Translations under genes and position numbers: made by a program
In this document: piece after piece, positions 35,441 to 49,507 of the stretch
Position numbering within the stretch: position 1 is the first letter of the stretch
How the letters are laid out: each line of letters opens with the position of its first letter
Assembly (NCBI GenBank): GCA_014706295.1
Contig: JACSVZ010000024.1
Coordinates: forward strand, 3,527,136-3,591,135
Direction of reading: 5' to 3'
DNA from: Lycocorax pyrrhopterus obiensis
Lineage: Eukaryota > Chordata > Aves > Passeriformes > Paradisaeidae
Length of the DNA: 64,000 bases
The notes under the pieces: model-generated
Database searches by the model: none
What the model saw: the letters and a program-made list of their open reading frames with translations, nothing else
Told to the model about the DNA's origin: nothing

Positions 35441-37549
35441 TTAAGCCTCCTAATCCAGTGTAATGTGCGTCTCCACCAGTTTCGCCATCTCCTTCCCCTC
35501 CTTTTGGCTGCAGCTTTGACGCGATGCTGTCTAGGCGGCTTTTCCCTTTGCACACCACAAGACGGGCGTGGAAGTCTCTGGGAAAGGCAGATAGCGAGTT
35601 GAAAGCACCAGAACCATGGGCGAGGGGGGATAGAGGCAAATGTTGAGAAGAACTGAGGGCTGAATGAGAGGATAAGAACTGCTCTACGGCGGTGCTGCTG
35701 GAGGGAATAGATGTGGAACAGGAGAGCTGTGCCTCTTAGATATTCCAGCTCGGTTTGCCAGGCAGGGATTGTTGCAGTTTGGGCTGATTCAGAGGCAATT
35801 CAGATGGGATTGGAGGTTCATGCACTGATACATTGATTCGTGTTATTAACAGCGAAAACAGGGATAATGTGCTGCTATTTACCACTTGTAATAAAGACTA
35901 AAATAGATGCAGGTCCTTAGCACAAGCGAGAGCTCTTAAAGCAGGTGGAGGGCTCAGCTCATTGCTTTGTCTTTGCTCCTCCACCAGCTTTTCTTGTAGT
36001 TGCCTTTGTTAACCCCTTCTGCCTCCTCTCGCCCCCTCGCTGTGCTGCCCCCAGGGAACCCACAGCTTCACTGCTCAGGTTTGCACTATGAGACTCTCAC
36101 CATGTCAGTGTTACCTGGGTCCTTGTGCTTTTAATCCGCAGTGAGACACTGAGCATGAATACACAAATAGGGATGTGACTGCTCTGTTATTTCTGGCAGG
36201 GAGGATCATCAGGGAAACGTCGTTCAGCTGCAAACGGCTGAGGAGAGCGTGGGGTACCCCTGCGTCAGAGGCAACCCCAGCGCTGCTCTGAGCTTCCCCC
36301 ACACTGCTCAGCTCTGCAGCACCGGCAGGAAGAGAGGGAAGCAGACACCAGCCGTTGGTGAGAACGGCTACCACACTGTATCTGTATTATTTAATATTTC
36401 AGTCCAGGGACCTCGTTAGACTTCGGCTTTTTTGCTGTGCCCCAGCCAGCAAGCAGCACCCCTCTGTGTGGGGTCAGATTCATAGAATAAAAATCAGAAC
36501 TGGGAAGTAGTAAGGGAGCAACCGGCACATTCTGTATCAGCTTCTTGTGCCTGGGACATTCAGCACAGCGGCATGACCTGGAAAGCAGCAGGAAGGACTG
36601 GGCTTCCAAAGGCATGGACCATGTGAGTTCAGAGAAGTTTTTAAGCAGACAGATAAACCAGCTAATACCAAGGCACAAAACAAAGACTTAAAATTACATA
36701 AGTGTTCAGATAAATTCTTGAATTTGGGCCTTGCCCTTTGCTCACCATTCTGGAAATGGCACTGGGGATCCCCTCTAAGGGGTACCCAGCTCCCCTGGGA
36801 CTGGAGCACTCAGTGTTACACAGGCTTTTGAGACAGATTTCAATTTCTTCCTTGGCACCTGCAGGCAGCAGCTTTAGGAGCATCAGTGGTGCCCCTGCAG
36901 CAGCTCGGTGGAAATGGTGGTTCCTGCCTCCAGTAAGGACTGGGATGAGGCCATTGACTGCTCTGACAGAGGCCACTGGGCACTCATTAGCTGGTAATGA
37001 CATCTGATGGCTGCGGCATGTCCCTTGTTCAGACTGGGGACTTGGAGGTGAACAGACCAGATCTCTGAACTCACCAGCTCCCAGGTGAGTAGGAATGTAC
37101 GTCATTCCTAAAATAACAGAGCTGGTACTGCAGAATCCAAACTCGATTAGAGACGTGGAAGTGTATGGTGAGAGAACCAGCATCGCCGTGGGCGGCTTCC
37201 CCCCACTCTAATGAATAGACGGCTGTCAGCTCGTACTTTTCTCCCAGGATGAAGCAGTAAATAAAATCTGGTATAACCCACAAATTTAGCTGAGTTATGG
37301 CTGTCTATTGGGACTGAAGTGTTAGACTTGTTGGTTAGTTTTGCAGTGAATTCAAAGCACTCTGAGGGAAGTCACAGCAGTGATTTTAAATTCCACCCCC
37401 TGTGAGACACTGTGCCTGCCTGGGCACATGGGCTGAGGGGGCTTTTTCCTGGCTGCAGCAGAAGTTTTGTCTTGGGAACAGGGTGGATTTTGTTCTGAAT
37501 GGAGCAAACAGCCACAGCACCTGCTCAGCAGAGGATACAAGGCTGGATG

Positions 37550-37696
37550 TCATAGAATCCCAGAATGGTTTGGGTTGGAAGGGACATCAATTCTCATCTC
37601 ATTCCACCCCCCTGCCATGGGCAGGGACACTTTCCACTAGACCAGGCTGCTCCAAGCCCTGTCCAGCCTGGCCTGGGACACTTCCAGGGACGGGGC
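37550..37696 (-). mobile_element. CR1 LINE 3' fragment
   Basis: The + strand begins CATAGAATCCCAGAATGG, then GGTTTGGGTTGGAAGGGAC, continues CCCCTGCCATGGGCAGGGAC and TTCCACTAGACCAGGCTGC, and ends near a CTTCCAGGGACGGGG motif. This is the reverse complement of the avian CR1 3' UTR with the terminal short repeats at left, so the element lies on the minus strand. It is truncated to about 147 bp and noncoding, antisense to GRIK3. Confidence 0.95.
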
Positions 37697-40600
37697 TGAT
37701 GTACCCCTGGGGGTCTGTCAGATCACCCTGCCTGCTGCTGGCACGCCGCACTCCGCAGAAGCAGCTCCTCAGCCACGTGAGGGAGGTTCCCTTCCTGGAG
37801 AGCCTTGGGAATGACACCAGTCCTTTAGCACTGCAGAACTCCAGGATGATGTTCTTTGATCGGATGTGCAGCAAAAGGTACATCGTGATTAACCTTAAAA
37901 GCTTAAGTTTTTCTTTGCCTGTGCGAGACAGATTTATAATATTTTCTCTTTCTTTTTTAACGCTGGATTCTTAGTGCAGACAGTGATTTATTGAATAATC
38001 AATTTCCTTATCTATGTAATACATTCAGGTGATCCATCAATGCCAGATAATCAATCCAGCTCGGGATTTTAAGTGTATATAAGTATACTTGTATATATAT
38101 TTTCCTCCTGTACTGTTGTCAGGCCAAGTAATGTCTCCCTTTCTCTGCTCCTTTTCCAGTGACTTTTGTTTATGGTGTGTAAAAGAAACCCCCGACGTTA
38201 TATTACACCTTGTAAGTTTTACGGTACTTGAGAGGTTTATGCGCTATGAATGTAAAGGGCAATGCAATAACGCAAAGGGCAGTGAGACATTTTTAAGCGC
38301 AGAAGGATATACACGGAGCTGAGGAGATAAATCTGGGTGGATAATCGTCCCACTGTGTCTCTCCTATTTATGAGAGGAAAAGACATTCACTGCAAATCAT
38401 GCTTCAGGTCACTTGTGCCCTGGTCTCTGCTCTGCGCTGCATTATTGGCTGCTTTAACTGCTCTTAATCTGCTTTGGGATCTCTGCCCTGGTTCAGAGCT
38501 GTGTCCAGGCCCAGCGGAGGGGGCTCAGCCCAGGTGTGATGTGATTCCCCATCACTGGGGTGGTACATTGGTCTTGTGCAGCTCGAGGACTGAGGTGCAT
38601 GGAAGATGATGTGTCTGTCCTCTGTGAGCTGGGAAAGGGCTGAGCTAGAGAAAGAACCGTAGGAGGAAGTAAGAGGAGTCATAGTTGCCAAGTCTGAAGC
38701 TTATGGGTGGTTGAGCTGGGGAAGAAGAGCTTGGGTGCAGCCTCCCACAGTCTGAGTGTTCGCTGCTAGAGTTTGGGCTGGGCAGGAAACTATTCCAAGA
38801 ATAGGTCTGGGAACTTCAGCAAACACTGTTAATAGGAGGAGAGGAACTTCTCGGGACATTTTGCTCTTGTTAGATTTCTGAAACAATCAAGCCATGAATC
38901 CCTCTCAAATGTGAATATTCAGAATTCAGCATTTGCAGTTAGCAGTAGAATTGGAGACAAAATGCCATTACTTTTAGAGGTCAAGATAAGTTGTATACAA
39001 AGGTCATCGTTCCATGTGCTTCATTCAAAATCCAATTTGTTTTGTGGGCTTACGATGGCAGAAACGCTGATGATTTTGCTATTGCCACATGTTCGGTACT
39101 TTCTGTGCGGGAAAAGATTTTGCCTTAATTACTTTCAGTTTTAACTGTCTGGCACAGAGACAGGATTTTCCTGATTTGAAGCGTCTCATCAAAAGTTGAG
39201 AATCTAACTGAGACTGAAAATCTTGTGATGTGGCAGAGCCCCTTGGAGTTCCCAGGAGCGGGAGCTGATGGCTGGTGTCCTGCTTCCCATCATGACAGCA
39301 GCTCTCCAGAATGTCCCTGGGATGGGAAGAGGGGAGAAGAAGCTGCAGGAGAATCCCCTGAATCCATGTCCCTCCCATCCGAACAGTTCTGCAGAGCCCA
39401 GCACCTCCTGCAGCTCCAGGTGCCATCACTGGTGCCATTTGTTTCAGCAGTAATGCCATTACCATTTTAAGCTGAACCAGGGACCTGTAAAAAGGAGGTT
39501 CTTGGTTTAAATCTCTGGTCTATAAAATCTTAAAGATCTGCTCTTCCTTTATAGGGAAAGAAAACCATTTTCTTCCTCATTTTATGCACTTTTCTTCTTG
39601 CGAATTTTTATTTCTGTAAAAGCAATCTTTGTCATCTTTGCTTAGACGAAATTCAAAGCAAGACCCTGGATGTTTTGCTTCAGGGTGGCGTCTCATCTTG
39701 GCTCACAATATTTGAATGGAAACAGGATCTGTAGTTTTCTTTCCTATTCATCTACATTACAGAGTTGTCCAGAATGGGTGTTGCAAGACCTTAGATGAAG
39801 TCGATAATATTTTTTGAAATGTAGGGCTTGCCCCTGCACAGTTTACCAAATTCCCTTTAGGTTAAAATTACAAATGAAGTGTTGAATACAAGGAATGTTC
39901 AAGTCTTTGAGCAGCTGCCTTCTACACCTGTGGTGTATTCCAATAGCCAGAACTGACTTTGGATGTGTGCCCATCTATTTATAAAGGATCAGTTAAAAAA
40001 ATAGTTAGAGTCATCTTTACTTAATTTGCTTAGACATTAATGCAGTGGTTTCTATTTGAGGAACATTTTATTTTCTGCAGTGTAACTTCATCTGTGAAAT
40101 GTGGCAATTTCAATTGCTGGATCCATTTCCTCCAGCTAGAGGGAGAACAATGGCACACAGCACCCAGAATCCAGCCTGAGCCTCAGATCCCCCTCTTCAC
40201 ACTATGGATTTGCATTTACTTCTAGAATTTTTCGGAGGCAATTCACACCTAGCTGACTGTCACTCCCTTTCCTTCTCTCTCTTACTCCAAGGATCACACA
40301 CACACACTTGGTGCGAAGAAACAACTCATCCTTACGGATGAGCCACAACCAAACCCCATGGTCCTTCCTCAGGGCTGAACCTGGCAGATGTGACCTGCCC
40401 TGGAGTGCTCCCTAAACACCAGCCCCAGGCCCCTGGCACAGCCCTCCCTCTATGACTTTCATCTCAGATGCTGAACTCCCCTCCTCATCCCCAGGCCTCA
40501 AAAGTTGAGGGAAGAGATGAACACAGTTGAAATCCTGAACAAGCTGTACTTCCTGGTATTTTAAGAAAATGCTGAATTTTAAGAAACTTCAGTTTCCTCA

Positions 40601-43004
40601 GCAGCTGGATGGGATTTTCGCTTATCACCAGTGCTTGGGAACAGAACCCTCAGAATGTTCCTGGCTTCCAAAAGATCCTGTGAGGTGCCACCAGCCTGGG
40701 TGACAGCACTGGTGACACTGAGCACCCACACTGACCTCACCACCACAGGCACATGAGTTTACATGAAAGCTTCCCCCCAGCCTGGTGACCATCGATATTT
40801 AGTGCTGGCCCAGGCACCTGGTCTCTATATACTGACTGTGTTATTAAGGTCATTCTATGTGGTTACATGACTCTTTGTGCTTTGTGAGTGTTTGTGGGGA
40901 AACCAATTTCCATATGAATTATGGAAGTTGATACCAACAGGGCTGTAATTCGTAAATTGTTCTGACAGCAACATTTTGTAACAGAACACAGAGAAACCAA
41001 GGTAATAAAACTTGCCATTAAGGGAGTGGACTTGTGAGTCCTAGAAAGAATTCTTGTCCAAGGATTATTTATGATCATTGCACACCAAAATGTGTTTTTG
41101 CATTTTTATTGCTGGCAAATTACTTGTAAACCCACCAGGGAGCTAATGATTTTTCCTCCGAGGCCATGCAACTTCGTTTTGGTTTATATATATCCATTTC
41201 TGCGACCAGTTAAGCCGTCACTTTTGATTTATAATAACAATAATTATTTCAAAATAGCCTGAGTGTTAAAGGGTTAACTGTCCTTCTACTCCAGCTGACA
41301 AAATCTACAGGACAGTGATTCCAGAGGAGAATGGCTGGTGGTGCCTGGGCAGGTTTTCCCTGGATCACTGTAATGGTGCTAACTACCTCTAATGGAGAGC
41401 ACGGATTATTTATGTTCTTCTGCAGCTTCTCATTAATTTTTCAGAGCACCTGCTTGAAGAGTTCCGACTTCTTGGCTTCTTCATTAGTGTTACCTGTTCA
41501 ACAGTGTGGAGCAGTGGAGGTGACACTTCAGAAAGGAGCATTTCAGTTCAGGCTGCTTTACAGGGGGAGAACAGGAGCAGGAAGCTCCAGGCAAGAAGGT
41601 GGGAGCAAGGGCAAGACTTTAGCCAGGTTTTAGTCTCCCCAGCGGGGCTGGCTGGCGCAGGGGCTCCGTGCCCTGAGCCTGCCCGGCGGCTCCCATCACC
41701 CAGGGCCAGTTGCCAGTGCTGAGCCGTTCTGGACACCCTCCGGGGCAGTACAGCTGTCCCAGCCCCTGGCACACGGTGGCTTTTCCAGCCCCGCATCACG
41801 GAGGGGCTCCTGTGCCCAGAGCCTCCGGTGCAGCCATCACTGCTCCTGCTCCCACCCTGTCAGCCAGGCTGAGCTCAGCTGTGCCCCCCGTTATGTCCTG
41901 TCCCCCAAATGCCACGGGTGCCTCCGTGCCACTTTACAGGACAGCAGCTTTTACCCGCTCACTCCTCAGGATGCTCCAGTCATTCACAGCAGGAACACCC
42001 TGGCTGCAGGAAGCAGCAGGGAGCTCGAGATCAGCCTTACAAAGTTTAACAAAGCCCTAAATTATTCTTTGCCATAGCTCCCAGGGTGATGACACCTCTT
42101 TTTTTGTGATGTGCAACCTTGGACAGACTTTCCTGTGCAACAGAGGCAAGAGCTGCCTCCAAGGATCACTCAGTGGTGCCCATCCACTGTTGTCATTCCA
42201 GCTGGCATTGCCTGGGCACAAGTAGCAAATGGATGGAGATGTTTGTTAGGTTTTGGGGGTCATGGAACATTTGTACTTTCATTACCAAAATCAGTAATGA
42301 CTAATTGCATTTTTGATCGTAACAGAGGAGTTTGTTAGAGCCACATTTCCTTTATGGATTTTTGAAGCCTTATTTTTAGAGAAATATTTTTTGATCTGTT
42401 GTTGGCTCCTGTTCTGCTCTATTACAGAGTCCCTGCATGACTTTGAACAAATGACTTTGCTCTTCTGTGCCTTAATTCTGTACTTGTAAAATAGGGCTGA
42501 GCACACTCCCAGCTTCTCTGGGCTGTGGGAATGGGAATGGTTTAAAGCCTGCAGACGTCAGTAGCCGAGCTTGCCACACCCAGCAGGATCTTTGAGGCAG
42601 AACAAACAGATATGAGCAGGCACAACCCTATTACCAGTGAAATACTGAGATTATAACCCAGGACTCTCTGACTGGAGCAATTCTGGGAAAAACGAGAATA
42701 TCCTAAATACACTTAACTGCTTATTTAATGCAGATTTTAGAAGTTATTTATTGAAATTTAGCAACTGTTTACTCAATCCAGGACTGGAAAGCCTTTAAAA
42801 CATACTCTTAATAATCCCTTCGTATTTAACTAATGCACAATAGTGTGTGCTATTACATCGCAATTACATCCTATTTGAGACACTTAATTAAAAGGGAGGC
42901 TGTAATAAGCTCCCGATCGTTTGGCTCCTCAGCCAGACCCACACGATGGAGGATTCTGCCTGTCAGCGGGTGCCAAACGCATCCCGGAATGACACGGTGG
43001 CAGC

Positions 43005-43594
43005 GTGGAGCTGGTCCATGTGGGGCTGGATCCGTGTGGGGCTGGGTCTGTATGGGGCTGGATCCATGTGGGGCTGGATCCATGTGGGGCTGGATCCGTG
43101 TGGGGCTGGATCCATGTGGGACTGGGTCTGTGTGGGACTGGGTCTGTGTGGGACTGGGTCTGTGTGCGGCTGGACCCGTGTGGGGCTGGATCCATGTGGG
43201 GCTGGATCCATGTGGGACTGGGTCTGTGTGGGGCTGGGTCTGTGTGGGGCTGGATCCATGTGGGACTGGGCCTGTGTGGGACTGGATGTGTGTGGGACTG
43301 GGTCTGTGTGGGGCTGGATCCATGTGGGACTGGGCCTGTGTGGGACTGGGTGTGTGTGGGACTGGGTCTGTGTGCGGCTGGACCCGTGTGGGGCTGGATC
43401 CATGTGGGGCTGGATCCATGTGGGACTGGGTCTGTGTGGGGCTGGGTCTGTGTGGGACTGGATCCGTGTGGGACTGGGTCTGTGTGGGGCTGGGTCTGTG
43501 TGGGACTGGGTCTTTGTGCGGCTGGGTCTGTGTGGGACTGGATCTGTGTGGGACTGGGTCTGTGTGGGACTGGGTCTGTGTGGGGCTGGATCAG
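43005..43594. repeat. 16-bp minisatellite, about 37 copies, with higher-order structure
   Basis: The unit TGTGGGGCTGGATCCA, with variants GGACTGGGTCTG and CGGCTGGACCCG, repeats at 16-bp spacing for about 590 bp. Longer blocks are duplicated: a block starting at 43151 recurs at 43359 (208 bp = 13 units), and one at about 43262 recurs 64 bp later. Because 16 is not a multiple of 3, all frames on both strands stay open over it, producing GLGLCGAGSMWGW-like and HTDPAPHGSSPT-like repeats that are not genes. Many units contain GGATCC. Confidence 0.97.
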
Positions 43595-46500
43595 CAGGGT
43601 GGTGACACCACAAGGCTCTCAGGCCTTGGGGATCACTCCTACTCCATATGGGATGGCTTCAGTCCCAGGATGCTCTGGGAGAGAGGTTGGGCCACAGATA
43701 CTTTACGCTTCTGGATTCCAGAGCTCCCCAGGACTGGAATATCACAGGTCTAGGGTGCTCTTCAGAAGCAGCTGCCCATCACAGCAGCTCTGGCTTCATC
43801 GCTGCCATGGGAATCGGCATCAGGCCCTCCCCTGCAGGAGCCACCTCCAGCTTTGGCCAGAAGTTCTGATGTGGAGGAGCAGCCTTGGAAGGTGCACTAA
43901 GGCCAAAATGCTGCATGATGTTTGTGGGAACCTTGGAAACCCTGCACTGCTGCCTCCCTGCTGGGTGCCTGAGCAGCACATGGTCTGCCCTGCACTGCCC
44001 TGGTCTCTCCCACAGCTGGGAATCATAAATCTGGCACACAGTGCCATGCTGGTATGGTTATCCTGCTCCGTGCCAGGCTGTCACAGGCAGGCTCCATGGA
44101 AGAGCTCTCAGACATCTGTCTGCAGCCAGCTGCTTGCCATCCCACCAAGGGACTGCTCTGCCTTTCTCAAATAAAAAATAATAATCCAAGCCCCCTTTAA
44201 TTCAAGCCTGTTTGAACTCAGAATTGACAACAACTTTGTGCTCGCTCAATGGCAGTATGTGAAATTAATTTGTATAAGTGATTTTTTTGCTTTTATCAGC
44301 CTGAGATTCAATACCGAGGAACACAGGGACCCCATAAGGCATGGGGGTGGAGCTTGTTTATTCAAGTGCTTAAATACAGCTCTTAATTGTGTGGCTGATC
44401 CTACAGTACAGTGCAAGGAAGGCAGGATAAGAGATCCTTCTGCTCCATGGGTCCCTGTCCAGGCCCTCACTGTGGTGCCTGTGCAGCCCCTCAGGGGTAG
44501 CGAACCCCAGAGTGAACCAAACACTTCTCCTACAGAAAACTGATAAAACAAGTACAGAGGGATCTGTGTGTGGCAGCTCTTCTGGTTTTGCAGGGGATTT
44601 CGAGGCCAGCCCAAGTTTATGAGCTGCCCATGAACCCAGTGCACAGTGTTTCATAAAAATCCCATTTTCCCCTCTCAGCTCTGCAGTTGTATTTAGCTTG
44701 CAGTCTAAATCTAATAGGATCAGCAGAGGTTTTGGCAGGGAATGGTCCCAGTCCTGAGAGCAGTGACCGATGCAGCCACATGTTGGCTGCAGAAGGGAAA
44801 TCCAGGAGAGCAGCCCTTCCCTCCCAGCCATGGGCCAGAGGAGGCTGTTCCCTGGGATTTTGGTTAGGAAAGGAAGGATGCTTCAAAGTGAAAGGGAAAC
44901 AGAAACCTCCGTGCGGTTTTTGTTGTTCCAACTGCTTTAAAAGGATGTTTAGATTTCATGTATTGGTAATTACATACACTTGGGTGGTATTTAATGCCAG
45001 CCACTGATGGATGCTCTATAATCCTATAGAGAGAGAACACGTTTGTTTTCTGAGGCTAACTCCATACAATCTGGTATTGTGTGATGTTGAATACTTTGAG
45101 GGTTGGTGCCTTTCAGTGTTGAGCATAAAAGCCAGGCCTCCCCGACAATAACCTCCATTAATCAGGCTTCCCCAGTCCGCAAGCCTCGGAGACTGCGACG
45201 TCTTCTTTGTACGCCAGAGCTTGCCAGGATTCCACAGTGAAAAACCTCCCACCGATCTCCTGCTCTTTCATTTTTCCTTTATTTGGTTTAAATGGGAAAA
45301 TATCCTCCCAGTACAGCTCCCACTGCTTTAGCTGCATCGCCACACATTTCTTTTAAACTAACCGACAGCTTATGGTGGAAAGGAGAAGCAGCTGCAACTT
45401 GCTGGGAGCAGGGAAACTTCACTTCCAGAGGATTCAGCTCCTTTTGTTTTCCACAAGAGCTGTTGAGTGCTCAGAGCTTTAAAAAATACGGCCACTCATT
45501 CAGGCTCCTGATACATGGATTCAGGGGAGAGGTGTTCTGCAGGCTTTCCAGAGAGCTGGCAGCAGGAATGAAGATTGTCCAGAGCCCCACTGTCTGCTGT
45601 GCTTGGCTACATTTCTACAAACTCCCATGGGAACTGAAATTTTGGTGCTTCAGCTCAAGTTTCATCTCTGTTGGAGTCCTCAGCTGTGCTGTTCGATATG
45701 TCCCAAACTCCCCGACACTCTGAGCGGATGGGAATGACAAAATGCAGGATCACTCCAAAGTGAGCCTGCTTTTATTTAGGTGCTGAAGTATGCCGGGGCT
45801 TCCAGAGCCACGTCCCAAGTGGAGTCACTGCAGTGGCAGGGCCGGGCTGAGCTGGGGCAGCAGCTGTGCACTGAAAGGAATGGGAATTCTGGGCGAGAAG
45901 GAGCCATGACCACAGGGCTGGGGAAGGAGGTGTTGGTCACCTGGCTGAGAAAGGGGGTTTGAGGAGAGCAGATGGTGTCCCTGGGCGGCTCATCCTTCTT
46001 CTCTTGGGCAGCTCCAGTGGGGACGTGCAGCGTCCCAGCTTGGCCAACAGAGCACAGCCAAGCCCCTGTGGTCAGCAAGCTGGCCAGATTCCTTCAGAGC
46101 AGGAGAGGCGATGGGTTTGTGGTGCTCCTTGGGGAGAAGGGCCCTCCACAGTGATTTAAAGCACTTTGGAAAAAGCCAAAACAAGCAAGAAAAGCCAAAC
46201 AAACTTGGACTGCAGCTGGACACTTTGGTCTTGAGCAGTGTGTAACCTTGACCTCATCCAAGCTGTATTTTCTTCCTGAAGTCAGTCCCTGCCTGTCCTT
46301 GAGGGGCAGTTTCTCAATGGAGAAAAGACTCCTCTGAGCTGCCAGCCAAAATAAACCTAATTGTTGCATTGTGTCTGAGCAACTCTGAAAGTTGCCAGTA
46401 ACAGCTATCTCAGACCATCAAAATCAACATAATTTTAGTCTTAATTGCTACGTATTGCTGTAGAAAGACTGGTTGTCTTTCTGCTCCAAGTCTTCACAGT

Positions 46501-49334
46501 TGCTCTCCCAGGTTTCAAGATGAAGCGAAAGTTTTTGGGTTGTTTTTTTTTTTTCACACTACGTTTCAAATGCTTCATTGTCAAACTGGTTAAAAGCCCT
46601 TATTTATAAAACGTGTGCGTCTCTTTCAGCTTAACTGAAAAGGCATTAAAATAACTGCAGCTGTGGAAAGAATAATTACAGCGAGATTTTGTCAAGGACT
46701 CTCTTGTCTGATGTTGCCATCTGTGACATGGTGAATGCAAAGATCATTTGAAACATAGGCGGTTAATGTAGAGAATAATTTCAGAGCTTTCGATATTTAT
46801 GGTAAATTATTTAACTTTATTGTTTGGTTTTATGGCCTCATTATTCTGTGTCGTAAGGATCTCTGCTTTTTGTGTTGTTCTGCACTTCGATTTCCACTTT
46901 GTGAAGAAAAGTGCCTTGCAGTAAAAGTAACATTTCACACATTTCAGAAATGTTTCAAGGAGACATCATACTAATCAGATTATTTTCATGCACCTCAATA
47001 TCATCCTTGATGCCTTTTAAAAAAAACCTGCAGAGAAAGATCTTCTTATTGACCAGGTGTTAATAGTCAGTCCTTCAGGCATGGGCAGTGATAGGGGCTG
47101 GTAAACACCACATTGTTGCATTAATTTTCTCCTGTCTCTTAGAATATTGTTTCTGAGACTCCCTCTGAGAGGACATTGCTGCATTATTTCCTTCAACAAC
47201 CCCTGACCGGCCGAATTAGGAACAGACTGTCGCACTGGAAATGAGTAATTGGCTGCCAGAGACACAGAAAAGGGGACTTGGCTTCCCTGAGACTGGCTGC
47301 TCTGTACACAGGGCTCACGCTGGAGCCAAGTTCATGCGCTCGTTAATGAATGAGGGCACGGCCAGGCTGTGGGGCGGCTCCTGCGTGGGCACTGCTGGGC
47401 TCCCCGTGCTCCTCCGGCTCCGGCTGTGTGTGCTCCCATGTCACTGCACATCCTGCCCCACATCAAGATGGGGAAAACACCCCTGTGAGTGTTTCCCTTG
47501 TATGCCCAGGGTGCAACTCCTCCACTCAGCTCTGAGCACAGTGTGAGCAACTGTTTCTAAGGAGGGTGACTCCAGGAGGAGACTGTGATGGGGTGAGGGT
47601 CACCCTGCGTACAGCACCCACTGCGCCTGTTCCTCGCTGTGGCTCCTTACTGCAAACCACCCCCACAGCCTTACTGGGTAGTCCAGGGGATGGTGCTGCT
47701 CACAGAGGATGAGGTTTGCTCCTTCTGGGGAACTTAACGTGGCTCCATCTGAAAAGCATCCACCAGCGCTTCCCTTGGAGGTGCTGCACAGCACATATTT
47801 AACGGCACTGTGAAGCACAGCAAGTGCCTCCATCAGCCTTCCCTGCTCTTGAAGTGCTTCCACAAGCCCAAGGATACCTGAGACAGCCCAGCAGAAGTAT
47901 TTTGTCTGATGTGAACTTTTCAGTGGAACTGGGATTGTCTTTCTGACAGCTGAGGGCAGCAGCTCCATTGTGTGGTGGCTGTCCTGGGCAGCCACTTTGG
48001 AGAATGAGGAACAGAGTTTGGGAGGGATTCGGAGTCACCTGTCCATCCCTGCAGAAGAGTCTCTTCCCACCAGCCTGCCTTCTGTGCCGGCTGTGTGTGC
48101 CCTCTGCAGCTGCTCCACATCTGGATCTCTGTCTGGCTCTGTCCATGCTAAGGAGGCAGTGGCACCACAGCCAGAACACCAGAACAGCTCCACCTTCTCC
48201 ATGGACCACTGGGAAGGGGCACGGCTGCACTGGGAAGAGGCACAGCTGCTCCAGCCAGGAGCTCTGCCCTGCAGATACACGTTTGTCTCCAGAAGATTAT
48301 TGTGGGCAGATCTGGAAACCATCTGAGGGAGCTGAAATGCTGCAGGAGATGGGAGGGGAAGGTCAGGAGCCTGGGGTGTGTAGATGTGCAGCAGCAAGTG
48401 TGCAGAAACTCGAGCTTAGTGCAGCCAACAGGGCAGAGGAGGCAAATCCAGTTGCTGTGGGCTTACCACAAGGGGAACTAAACTGGGAACAAATGTGTGG
48501 GTCAGGGACTAGTAGATAAGAAATCAGGTAACATTTATTTTCCTACCTATAATACAGACCTGGGGCAATTCCCTGTTTGCCCTCAGCCATCTAGGGGCAC
48601 AAGAACCCCTCAGGAGGTTCTCCTGAGCGTCACTTCCCACCTCAGGCTGTACAGGAGGCTTTGCCACATTTAGCTCAATCTTTCACATTTCTGCACCTAA
48701 AATTAGACACCGCTCTCCATCCCTGCACTCCCGGAGTTCCCAGCTCTAGGGAGGCCGATGTGCAAACGTCTGCAAGCACATGAAGAAATATTTAAAGAAC
48801 AACATTTGCAGACCCCTGGAAGCCAGACACTGCCAGGTGTTCCTTTATTTAGAGGAAAAGTAAGTTTGTGTACGCAGGTGGTTTATGCTTTTTAGTAAAT
48901 TTTGGTTATTTGTCTATCCCTGGTAACTTGCTTTGCAAAACAATGCAGCTCATTTCAGAAACAAATGAAGCAAATGGATTCAGAACTGTGCAGCTGATAA
49001 AACACAGGCAGTAGTCAGGACAAAACAGTTCCCCACTAGCTACTTTTCCTTCCCTCTGAGCAGCGATGGTTTCTAAGCAGTAGCATGTCAGAGAGTGAGA
49101 GTTCTCTGTCCAGCTCAGCCCCAGGTGGAACAGGAACGTGGTCCTGCAGGGCTCAAGTCTCACCAGGATGGTGGGTAGGAGCCAAAAAACACCAGTGGGA
49201 ACAGGAAAACTCTGGAGCTTCAAGGCAGCCTCAGGTATTGACAGCAGGAGCATCATCTTTGGGATTCCTGATTCCTCAAAGACTGACTGTTTTAGTGATG
49301 GGATTGTAAAGGCCCCAGAAATCTCTCCATGCAG

Positions 49335-49507
49335 TGACGTCATCCAATGGGATTTCTCTTGCTCTGCATTGTTCAGGGCATGCGAAGCAAAAGCCTTCCC
49401 CCTTTGCCAGCAGTTCTTTGGACAGATGGACACAGAAGCCAGGAGCCAGCCACGGTTCCTCACCCTGAAAGGCTCTTTCCTGCAGCCTCATGGTTTGTGT
49501 ATATAAG
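49335..49507 (+). promoter_or_regulatory. Intronic CRE + CCAAT, with a TATA-like box downstream
   Basis: A full palindromic CRE, TGACGTCA, occupies 49335-49342. One base later comes CCAAT (49344-49348). A TATATAAG box lies at 49500-49507. A CRE next to CCAAT is common in promoters, but the TATA-like box is about 155 bp further on, an unusual spacing. CACCAG|GTGAAG near 49578 could serve as a donor. It may be a cryptic promoter or coincidence. Confidence 0.3.

Noticed and set aside
42833..44174. Long open frames on both strands, up to 389 codons
   Set aside because: They are translations of the 16-bp minisatellite plus its flanks, open in several frames, with no known domain.
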